8,784 nucleotides of DNA from Flavisolibacter sp. (GTDB taxonomy: Bacteria > Bacteroidota > Bacteroidia > Chitinophagales > Chitinophagaceae), in contig JAICTW010000063.1 of the NCBI GenBank assembly GCA_025936195.1, forward strand, positions 1-8,784, written 5' to 3'. Of the stretch, positions 1 through 6,652 are shown in pieces. The notes under the pieces are model-generated. The model was given only the letters and a program-made list of their open reading frames with translations, did not search any database and was not told the origin of the DNA. The position numbers were made by a program, and so were the translations under genes. Each line of letters starts with the position of its first letter. Positions within the stretch are counted from its first letter, which is position 1.

Positions 1-1152
1 GATACGCCTGAAGCTTTCAATTTCAAACGAAGAATTCTGACCATTGGCAGCCTTAAGGTTTTTTGTTTTAAATACCTGCTTTTGAGGAGATATTTTCAGC
101 AACCCTTCTTCCTTTGTTGTGATCCACCAATTGCCTTCATTGTCCCGAATGCATCTTCCAAGTGAAGATTTTTCCAATTGCTTTTCGTCCCCATAAGAAA
201 TAGACAAATGATCCCCATGCTCCCGGATACAGCACATAGTAATGCCTTTCCTTGCAAAGGAGAACCCAAACCATCCATTGCCAAATTCCCATAAACATTG
301 ATTTTCTCCGCTATTATCAATATCGTTGCTGTAATATGCACAGGAATCGGTTTTACCGGTTTGCTCATCAAATATAAAAAGGCTGTCTGTTGTGGGTTTT
401 ATGTTTTTTACATGCAGTAAATAGCGTCCATAAACCTCAAAGCAATTAAAAAAAGAGGAGGTCCTTAGAAAATCGTACAATCTATTACCCGGCAAAAGAT
501 TGATTTTTACGAGAGAATCTGATTGACGACTCCAGATATGAAGACCGGTATTCAGATAAAATAATACATCGCCTGTTGCTAAAGGAACAATTGTATATGC
601 ATAAAGGATGCGCGAGTTTTTTATATCATCAGTTGTATAACCAGACCTGAAAATTTTTTTTACGTGTAGCGATTTATCAAGCCGGTAAATACAAGTGGGC
701 GTACCTGCCCAAAAATTTCCGAGCCGGTCTTTTTCCCAACAAACTATTTTATTATCATAGGCTTCCCATACAGAATCAGAAGGGAAAATAATATTTTGAA
801 AACGATTGGTTTCTGTATGCAGTATGCTCAGACCATGATCTGTTGCCATAGCGATCCTTGAAGAATCAATTTTTATCAGGCGGTAAATAGTATTATTCGG
901 AATCGCATTGGAACTGCCGTCCGCCAAAAATTGTTTTATTTCCGTGCCATCATATCTGTTCAATCCATGTTGAGTGGCAATCCAAAGAAATCCACGATCA
1001 TCCTGAACGATATCAGTTACTGCATTGCTGCTTAATCCCTGAACATTGGTTAACTTTTCAACATAACGAAAAGAAGGTTGTGCCTGCAAGCCCACCGAAT
1101 GGATCAGCAGCAGTACTGACAGAAATAAAATTTGATGCAGAATGCGAAGCAT
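1..1152 (-). CDS. Two-component regulator propeller domain protein, N-terminal part (runs off left edge)
   Basis: An open frame of 384 codons with no stop starts at an ATG at 1152 and continues past position 1. Residues 1-24 form a signal peptide (hydrophobic FLSVLLLIHSVGLQA, probable cleavage before QPSF), so the protein is exported. Residues 38-69 (QGLSSNAVTDIVQDDRGF, then LWIATQHGLNRYDG) are a textbook first blade of the reg_prop propeller repeat. Weaker blades are seen near 84-113 (ATDHGLSIL), 137-158 (DRLGNFWAGT) and 330-355 (RDNEGNWWITTKEEGLLKI). In Bacteroidota this propeller is normally followed by a Y_Y_Y domain, a membrane helix and either a histidine kinase (hybrid or LytS type) or a DNA-binding domain; that half lies outside the window, so the output type is unknown. 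It is divergent from the antiporter operon. A weak promoter-like AAGTTTTG lies just upstream. Family assignment is confident, ligand and target are not. Confidence 0.88.
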   Translation of the reverse strand, partial: MLRILHQILFLSVLLLIHSVGLQAQPSFRYVEKLTNVQGLSSNAVTDIVQDDRGFLWIATQHGLNRYDGTEIKQFLADGSSNAIPNNTIYRLIKIDSSRIAMATDHGLSILHTETNRFQNIIFPSDSVWEAYDNKIVCWEKDRLGNFWAGTPTCIYRLDKSLHVKKIFRSGYTTDDIKNSRILYAYTIVPLATGDVLFYLNTGLHIWSRQSDSLVKINLLPGNRLYDFLRTSSFFNCFEVYGRYLLHVKNIKPTTDSLFIFDEQTGKTDSCAYYSNDIDNSGENQCLWEFGNGWFGFSFARKGITMCCIREHGDHLSISYGDEKQLEKSSLGRCIRDNEGNWWITTKEEGLLKISPQKQVFKTKNLKAANGQNSSFEIESFRRI

Positions 1153-1163
1153 AAGCGGTTCAA

Positions 1164-1178
1164 AACTTTCTAAAAGTT
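1164..1178. repeat. Short inverted repeat upstream of propeller gene
   Basis: AACTTT and AAAGTT are perfect inverted arms separated by CTA, ending 12 bases before the ATG at 1152. It could be an operator or a small hairpin in the leader. In AT-rich DNA a 6-base repeat may arise by chance, so the functional call is weak. Confidence 0.25.
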
Positions 1179-1222
1179 ATAAATATTATTTTTTAGATGG
1201 CGGGTAAAATTTCTGAAGAATC

Positions 1223-1245
1223 TATTCCTGCTCTATTCAGGAATA
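1223..1245. repeat. 8-base inverted repeat (TATTCCTG / CAGGAATA)
   Basis: TATTCCTG at 1223-1230 and CAGGAATA at 1238-1245 are perfect inverted arms with a 7-base spacer. The repeat lies near the propeller end of the divergent spacer. It could be a dimeric regulator site or a hairpin in an RNA leader; there is no T-tract that would make it a clear terminator. Confidence 0.3.
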
Positions 1246-1440
1246 ATGATTGCACATAAAAGGTTTCCGGAAGGAATCACATGAGTGAGAAAGCTATTCA
1301 TTCACAAAAATAAAAACAGATGCTGGTACAAATTATAAGAATGTCATTGAAAGAGCAGCCAACTTTGTAAAAAGCATTAACAAAAGAATTAAAACAAAAT
1401 TAGATTTTGTTTTCACCGCATTCTTGCCTCTGTCCTTAGC

Positions 1441-1448
1441 TAACTTTG
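1441..1448 (+). promoter_or_regulatory. Bacteroidota -7 promoter element for the lipoprotein-antiporter-synthase operon
   Basis: TAACTTTG matches the Bacteroidota sigma-A -7 consensus TAnnTTTG exactly and ends 24 bases before the ATG at 1473, leaving a short leader of roughly 20 bases. No clean TTG -33 element is found at the usual 17-23 base spacing, so the promoter may be weak or need an activator. Confidence 0.55.
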
Positions 1449-1472
1449 CCATAACCCCTTAACAGGCCTCAC

Positions 1473-2039
1473 ATGAAGTGGATACTTGTTTTATTAGTCT
1501 TTATTGTTTATACCTCCTCCGGTTGTGATTACCGGAAACGGGAAGAAGAATTGCAGAAAAGAGAAACGGCAGTAAATCAAAAAGAGCAGGAACTTCTTTT
1601 AAAAGAAAAAACCCTGCAATTGAAAGAAGAAGATCTGGCGAAAAGAGAACATCGTCTGGACAGCACCATTATAGACAGTACTCATGTGATCAACCCGGCT
1701 TTGACGGGTATATGGTCTGTACAGATGGCCTGCACAGAAGCCACCTGCACAGGTTTTGCCATAGGCGATACCAAATCAGAACAATGGCAAATTTCTTATA
1801 CCGGCAACACACTTATTGCAAAAGCTTTTTCGAACAATCAGTTATCAAGAGTTTATACCGGATTTGATACAGGTAATACTATTGAATTAGTTGAAGACAG
1901 AGATACTACAGCTCCCAACGTTAAGATGGTGGTTCGTTTACGTTTCGTTGATGCCACCCACATGGAAGGTCAGCGGGAAATTGCAAGAGAGGATTGCAAA
2001 GTGATTTATGATCTGAAACTGGAAAAAAATAACAGCTAA
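1473..2039 (+). CDS. Coiled-coil lipoprotein of unknown function
   Basis: The 188-residue product starts with a lipoprotein signal peptide: a hydrophobic core at 3-13 and lipobox SSGC with the acylated cysteine at 18. It should be anchored in a membrane with its body in the periplasm or at the surface. Residues 22-63 are six uninterrupted heptads of the form x-(K/R)-E-x-x-(L/V)-x, predicting one straight charged helix of about 60 angstroms. Residues 75-188 look like a compact beta-rich domain (TGIWSVQMACTEATCTG start, alternating hydrophobic strands) with cysteines at 87, 92 and 175 that could form a disulphide. I do not recognise the family. It is first in the operon, 11 bases ahead of the antiporter, which suggests an envelope role tied to ion or osmotic stress, but this is inference. 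The start is supported by the signal peptide and the promoter just upstream. Confidence 0.85.
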   Translation: MKWILVLLVFIVYTSSGCDYRKREEELQKRETAVNQKEQELLLKEKTLQLKEEDLAKREHRLDSTIIDSTHVINPALTGIWSVQMACTEATCTGFAIGDTKSEQWQISYTGNTLIAKAFSNNQLSRVYTGFDTGNTIELVEDRDTTAPNVKMVVRLRFVDATHMEGQREIAREDCKVIYDLKLEKNNS

Positions 2040-2050
2040 GAAACTGGCCT

Positions 2051-4216
2051 ATGTATTTACTGAGCGATTTGGATTTCACCCTGCCGTTGAGCGACCCGGT
2101 CATTGTTTTTTCACTGATGCTTTTTATTATTTTATTTGCGCCCATCCTGTTCAATAAATTAAAGGTCCCTCACATCATTGGTTTGATACTGGCCGGCATC
2201 ATCATTGGCCCGTTTGGTTTCAATCTTTTGCTGCGTGACAGCAGTATTGTTTTATTCGGAACCGTTGGATTGCTGTACATCATGTTCACGGCGGGTTTGG
2301 AAATTGATCTGGAAGAATTCAGAAAGAACCGCTTTAAAAGCTTAGTGTTTGGTTTGTTTACTTTTCTCATCCCAATCGGTTTAGGAAGTGCAACGGTCTA
2401 TTACTTATTGCATTTTAGCTGGCCCACTTCGTTGCTGATTGCAAGTACGTTCTCCTCGCATACTTTATTGGCTTATCCTATTGCAAGCAAGTATGGCATT
2501 ACAAGAATACGTTCTGTAACACTTACTATCGGCGGCACCATCATCACCGATATTTTTGCCTTGTTGGTTTTGGCAGGCGTAACGGGAATGATCGGTGGCA
2601 ATATCACTCCGTCCTTCTGGGTGCATCTGGCGATTTCTTCCATTATTTTCGGGTGTGTGGTCTTCTTTGTTTTTCCACTCATTGCACGTTGGTTTTTCAA
2701 AACATTTGAAGAACCCGTAGCACAATACATTTTTGTTCTGGCCATGGTTTTCCTCGGTGCTTTTCTTGCCGAACTGGCCGGACTGGAACACATCATCGGG
2801 GCATTTTTAGCCGGACTATCATTGAACCGGTTCATACCACGTTCTTCTCCTTTAATGAACCGCATTGAATTTGTTGGCAATGCTTTCTTCATTCCCTTCT
2901 TTCTTATCAGCGTAGGAATGCTCATTGATTTCAGAGTTTTGTTCAAAGGATTTGGTGCATTGGAAGTAGCGGCCATTATGACCATTCTTGGTATTTTCTC
3001 AAAATTCATTGCTGCTTTTCTTACACAAAAAACATTTAGGCTTTCCTCCCTGGAACGAAACATGATCTTTGGTTTGAGCACGGCAAGAGTTGGCGCTACG
3101 CTGGCAATTGTGTTAGTTGGTTACAACATCATCATTGGTGAAACGCCTGCAGGCGATCCCATACGCTTGTTGAATGAAGATGTATTGAACGGAACCATCA
3201 TCATGATTTTGATCACCTGCACCATCAGTTCTTTTCTTGTTGAAAAAACTTCGCAGAAGCTGGCTATACAGGAGGAGAATGTATCAGATGATAAAGATCA
3301 AACTGAAAAAATTCTCATCTCACTTGCTTATCCCGAAATGGTAACAGAGCTGATTGATTTTGGCCTGATGCTGAAGCCGAAAAAAAGTTCTATTCCGGTG
3401 TATGCTTTGAATATTATGAGTGATGAAACTGATGAAAGCAAAACAAGAGCGGTGGCCAAAAAAATGATGGACAAAGCAGTGAATCATGCAGCAGCTACAG
3501 AACAGAGCATTATTCCGGTCACAAGGTTTGATATGAACATCAGCAACGGAATTATTTACACACTGAAAGAACAGAACATCACCGATCTGTTGATCGGGCT
3601 TCACCGCGAAGCCAATCAAAATAATTTTTTAGGTCCGGTTGCTGAAAAAATTTTGACACATACTTCGGAAACAGTTTTCATTTATAAATCCGTTCAGCCT
3701 TTTAATACCCTCAATCGCATGGTCGTAGTAGTTACCACAAAAGCGGAACTGGAACCCGGCTTCGGTCACTGGTTTGGCAAGCTCACCAACATTGCAAAAG
3801 AATCGGGACTGAGCATTGAATTTTACGCCACGAAGGAAACAATAAAAGAGCTGAAAGACCAGCAGAAGGCACAAAAAGCAGAAGGTAAAATCCTGTTCCA
3901 TGAGTTCAGTCATTGGGAAGATTTTCTGATCTTTAGCAGGGAGGTGAAAAAGAACGATCTTCTCATTATTGTTTCTTCACGCAAAGGTCATGTATCTTAT
4001 CAGGGACCTTTGGAGAAACTGCCTTACTATCTTTCCAATTATTTTACATCAAACAGCTTCATTATGCTCTATCCGCAGCAACTGGAAAGAGGGTTGGAAA
4101 TGGGTGATGTGGATCATACAGACGGCACACTGGCAGCTTCGGTTGCCGATGCAAAAGTGATCAACAAGGCAGGCAATTATATTTCAAAACTGTTCAGAAA
4201 AAAAAGGAAACCATGA
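2051..4216 (+). CDS. CPA2-family cation:proton antiporter with C-terminal USP-like domains
   Basis: The 721-residue protein is an inner-membrane antiporter expected to exchange Na+ or K+ for H+. Residues about 16-398 contain 12-13 hydrophobic helices. Family landmarks are AGLEIDLEEF near 81-90, SSHTLLAYPIASKYGI near 135-150 in the unwound helix, GGTIITD with the probable ion-binding Asp167 near 161-167, EHIIGAFLAGLSLNR near 246-260 and STARVGATLA near 343-352. The cytoplasmic tail (about 417-676) resembles two universal-stress-protein-like units: LGPVAEKIL at 527-535 matches the end of a USP fold, and residues 636-675 (VSSRKGHVSYQGPLEKLP, then FIMLYP) match the tail of Bacteroidota antiporters. 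The GxxG nucleotide-binding motif of UspA is not intact (GLHR at 516-519), so ATP binding is doubtful. It follows the lipoprotein by 11 bases and its stop overlaps the synthase start. Ion specificity cannot be read from sequence. Confidence 0.92.
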   Translation: MYLLSDLDFTLPLSDPVIVFSLMLFIILFAPILFNKLKVPHIIGLILAGIIIGPFGFNLLLRDSSIVLFGTVGLLYIMFTAGLEIDLEEFRKNRFKSLVFGLFTFLIPIGLGSATVYYLLHFSWPTSLLIASTFSSHTLLAYPIASKYGITRIRSVTLTIGGTIITDIFALLVLAGVTGMIGGNITPSFWVHLAISSIIFGCVVFFVFPLIARWFFKTFEEPVAQYIFVLAMVFLGAFLAELAGLEHIIGAFLAGLSLNRFIPRSSPLMNRIEFVGNAFFIPFFLISVGMLIDFRVLFKGFGALEVAAIMTILGIFSKFIAAFLTQKTFRLSSLERNMIFGLSTARVGATLAIVLVGYNIIIGETPAGDPIRLLNEDVLNGTIIMILITCTISSFLVEKTSQKLAIQEENVSDDKDQTEKILISLAYPEMVTELIDFGLMLKPKKSSIPVYALNIMSDETDESKTRAVAKKMMDKAVNHAAATEQSIIPVTRFDMNISNGIIYTLKEQNITDLLIGLHREANQNNFLGPVAEKILTHTSETVFIYKSVQPFNTLNRMVVVVTTKAELEPGFGHWFGKLTNIAKESGLSIEFYATKETIKELKDQQKAQKAEGKILFHEFSHWEDFLIFSREVKKNDLLIIVSSRKGHVSYQGPLEKLPYYLSNYFTSNSFIMLYPQQLERGLEMGDVDHTDGTLAASVADAKVINKAGNYISKLFRKKRKP
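4213..4216 (+). promoter_or_regulatory. ATGA stop/start overlap, translational coupling
   Basis: The antiporter stop TGA (4214-4216) overlaps the synthase ATG (4213-4215). An AAGGAAA stretch lies just upstream and may help re-initiation. This fixes the synthase start and suggests the two membrane proteins are made in linked amounts. Confidence 0.75.
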
Positions 4217-6438
4217 AAATTAATCTGGCTTTGATTGTAGCAATTATTGTGGCAGTGGGATTGGTGGCGCTGGCGTTTACAGCTTACCAGATCTCCTCTG
4301 AAAGACAAACATTGAATAACGAACTGGAATCAAAAACCATTCGCAATGGCGACGAATTTTTTCTTCGCTATCTGAGCACTCTCACAGCAAAAGACAGCAT
4401 TTCTTTAAAAAGTGCAGATAGCCTGATCAGCAAATTTTCTTTTGAAGGCATCACGGTTTATTACAACGCCGACAGCATAGAGCCACTCAATACAACAGCA
4501 GCCGCATTGCTAGCACCTTCATCGGATTATGTTACACAGGCTCTTACGGCCGATACATCGGCAGCCCATTTGATTGAGGTGAATAAGAATAAATATTTCG
4601 AATACATCCGCATTGTCAAAAGAGACAGCCTTCCTTCCGCTGCAGTGGTTTTTTATTCAGATGCCAGTTATATTAAAAACATTCTCAACAGCATTTGGCT
4701 GCGCAATTTCGTTCGCTGGTTTTTACAGGCATTGGTGATTTCAGTAGTAACATTATTGATTGTAAGATGGGGCGTTCTATCGCCGGTAAATAAAGTAATT
4801 GATTGGGTGAAGGCTGCACGAACGGGAAATCTTGAGCAATTAAAATCGCGACCGCGGATCAATTTTCTGGAGCCATTATATAAAGAAATCACCGGCATTG
4901 CCAAAGCCATGGAAGAAGCAAAAGCCATTGCGCAGGAAGAAGCAAGGCTCAGAACATCTGCTGAATCCATCTGGACCCCGGAGCGTTTGAACGAGGAAAT
5001 GAAACAGCTTCTGCAAAACAAAAAACTGATTGTAGTCTCTAACCGCGAACCGTACATGCACATTCATGCGGGAAGAGAAATACAGTGCATTATGCCGGCA
5101 AGCGGAATGGTAACAGCACTGGAACCTATTTTAAAAGCATGCGGTGGATTATGGATCGCATCGGGCAGCGGAGATGCCGATAAAGAAACCGTTGATGAAC
5201 ATGATAAATTGTTGGTGCCTCCGTACGAAAATAAATACACGCTGCGAAGAGTATGGCTAACAAAAGAACAGGAAAACCATTTTTATTATGGCTTTTCCAA
5301 TGAAGGTTTGTGGCCGCTCTGTCACATTGCGCATACACGTCCGGTTTTTAGAAAAGAAGACTGGGAGGATTACTGCGCCGTTAATCAACTTTATGCAAAC
5401 GCAGTGATTGAAGAAATAGAAGATGAAGACGAGCCTTTTATCCTGGTGCAGGATTATCACTTTGCTTTGCTGCCACGACTCATCAAACAAAAAAGACCGG
5501 ATGCGAAAGTGGCTATCTTCTGGCACATTCCCTGGCCTAATCCGGAATCCTTTGGCATTTGTCCCTGGCAAAAAGAATTGTTATTGGGAATGTTGGGCGC
5601 CGATCTTGTGGGCTTTCATACGCAATATCATTGCAATAATTTTTTAGAAACCGTGAACAATGCTTTAGAGTCGAGAGTGATCTGGGAAAGTTATTCGGTC
5701 AAGATCGGTAACCAATTTACGCTGGTAAAACCTTTTCCTATTAGCATCGCTTTTACATTGAAAGATTATGAGCAAAGCTCAAATGAAAAACCCCAGCCTT
5801 CAGAGTTATTGAAACAACACGGAATTACTTCACTGAACTTTGGTGTGGGTGTTGACAGGATTGATTATACAAAAGGATTGATCGAAAAATTTTTGGCAGT
5901 AGAACGTTTCTTTGAAAAATATCCTGAATACCTGGGACAATTCTGTTTTGTTCAGATAGGTGCTCCAAGCCGTTCGCTTCTTAAAACTTATTCCGATACC
6001 ATCAATGCAGTGGATGCAGAGGTCAACCGCATCAACTGGAAATTCAAAACCAAGAACTGGCAGCCGATTTTGTTTTTGAAAAAGCATCACAGTCATGAGG
6101 AAATCATTCCTTATTACCAGGCCGCTGATTTTTGCATGGTAACATCCTTGCATGATGGGATGAATCTGGTAGCGAAGGAATTTATTTCGGCAAGGAGCAA
6201 TAATGATGGCGTTTTGATCTTAAGCCAGTTTGCCGGCGCTTCGCAGGAATTGCACAATGCCCTTATCATTAATCCATATGATATTGAAGGTTCGGCGGAT
6301 GCCATCAAAGCAGCAATGGAAATGTCTTTGGAACAACAAAAGCAAAGAATGAAACAAATGCGCCGAATGGTAATGAGCAATAACGTATATTCCTGGGCTT
6401 CTTCTATTTTGAGAACGATGGCTTCAATTCAAAACTAA
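4213..6438 (+). CDS. Membrane-anchored, HAMP-linked trehalose-6-phosphate synthase (GT20)
   Basis: The 741-residue protein has a TM helix at 4-26, a periplasmic region at 27-164, a second TM at about 166-186, a HAMP-like segment at 187-238 (Pro191, GNL at 205-207, NFLEPL at 217-222), a short helix, then a GT20 glycosyltransferase from about 270 to the end. E. coli OtsA is only about 474 residues, so the first 270 are extra. GT20 residues by alignment from memory: SNR with Arg278, YYGFSNEGLWP with Tyr358 and Trp367, QDYH with Asp414, HIP with His438, DRIDYTKG with Arg549 and Lys554 (donor phosphate binding), and DGMNLVAKE with Asp648 and Glu656. The expected reaction is UDP-glucose plus glucose-6-phosphate to trehalose-6-phosphate. 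Loops such as WHIPWPNPESF and FPISIAF differ from E. coli OtsA, so another acceptor (for example glycerol-3-phosphate) is not excluded. No phosphatase domain or otsB gene is present. Confidence 0.9.
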   Translation: MKINLALIVAIIVAVGLVALAFTAYQISSERQTLNNELESKTIRNGDEFFLRYLSTLTAKDSISLKSADSLISKFSFEGITVYYNADSIEPLNTTAAALLAPSSDYVTQALTADTSAAHLIEVNKNKYFEYIRIVKRDSLPSAAVVFYSDASYIKNILNSIWLRNFVRWFLQALVISVVTLLIVRWGVLSPVNKVIDWVKAARTGNLEQLKSRPRINFLEPLYKEITGIAKAMEEAKAIAQEEARLRTSAESIWTPERLNEEMKQLLQNKKLIVVSNREPYMHIHAGREIQCIMPASGMVTALEPILKACGGLWIASGSGDADKETVDEHDKLLVPPYENKYTLRRVWLTKEQENHFYYGFSNEGLWPLCHIAHTRPVFRKEDWEDYCAVNQLYANAVIEEIEDEDEPFILVQDYHFALLPRLIKQKRPDAKVAIFWHIPWPNPESFGICPWQKELLLGMLGADLVGFHTQYHCNNFLETVNNALESRVIWESYSVKIGNQFTLVKPFPISIAFTLKDYEQSSNEKPQPSELLKQHGITSLNFGVGVDRIDYTKGLIEKFLAVERFFEKYPEYLGQFCFVQIGAPSRSLLKTYSDTINAVDAEVNRINWKFKTKNWQPILFLKKHHSHEEIIPYYQAADFCMVTSLHDGMNLVAKEFISARSNNDGVLILSQFAGASQELHNALIINPYDIEGSADAIKAAMEMSLEQQKQRMKQMRRMVMSNNVYSWASSILRTMASIQN

Positions 6439-6652
6439 AAGCAATTTATAGAAAGCCGGGTTCGAATGCAAGAAAACTCACAGTAGCAATGCAGATGATT
6501 ACATTATCATTCAACCTCAGGAATTTTTTCAAAACAGTAAAGTACTTACACTATTCTCAGAGAAGATCAAAGATCAAACTGATTGAAATATCAAACGAAA
6601 AGAAATAAAAAATCCTCAGCAGTGCTGAGGATTTCCTTCAAAAAGAAACAAT
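6439..6652. other. Convergent intergenic region
   Basis: This 214-base AT-rich spacer lies between the converging synthase and thioredoxin genes. Apart from the terminator hairpin at its right end, it contains only a 7-base tandem repeat (AGATCAA twice, 6564-6577) and no credible ORF or RNA gene. Confidence 0.6.
6605..6633 (-). terminator. Rho-independent terminator of the hisIE-tlpA operon, possibly bidirectional
   Basis: AATCCTCAGC (6611-6620) and GCTGAGGATT (6624-6633) form a perfect 10-bp stem with an AGT loop. Read leftward, the stem is followed by a U-rich tract (TTTTTATTTC), as expected for the thioredoxin transcript whose stop lies 20 bases upstream. Read rightward the tract is poorer (TTCCTTC), but the hairpin could also stop the synthase operon, for which no other hairpin is seen. 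Confidence 0.85.

Larger units (their letters stand above)
1153..1472. other. Divergent intergenic region, 320 bases
   Basis: This AT-rich spacer separates the leftward propeller gene from the rightward lipoprotein-antiporter-synthase operon. No convincing ORF is seen on either strand. It holds a -7 type promoter element facing right (1441-1448), an 8-base inverted repeat at 1223-1245, and a smaller inverted repeat AACTTT-CTA-AAAGTT at 1164-1178 just upstream of the propeller gene start. The stretch 1280-1420 is A-rich with nothing recognisable. Confidence 0.7.

Noticed and set aside
96..371. 91-codon minus-strand frame near the left edge
   Set aside because: It starts at TTG inside the propeller gene in another frame. 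The propeller reading frame runs uninterrupted from 1152 to 1 with recognisable repeats before and after this stretch.
1265..1272. Palindrome TTCCGGAA
   Set aside because: Eight bases only, no spaced partner and no relation to a promoter element, so there is no basis for an operator call.
2473..3081. Long open frame (202 codons) on the minus strand inside the antiporter gene
   Set aside because: The plus strand encodes a clear conserved antiporter here; the opposite frame has no recognisable domain and no promoter, so it is a shadow.
5257..5571. 104-codon minus-strand frame within the synthase gene
   Set aside because: It lies opposite the conserved GT20 motifs and has no independent protein-like features.
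6459..6467. GGTTCGAAT, resembling a tRNA T-loop or an integration site remnant
   Set aside because: The flanking bases do not form the 5-bp T-stem and no acceptor or anticodon arms are found nearby, so it is best seen as chance.
6564..6577. Tandem AGATCAA AGATCAA
   Set aside because: Only two 7-base copies in an AT-rich spacer; no sign of a larger repeat array or element.
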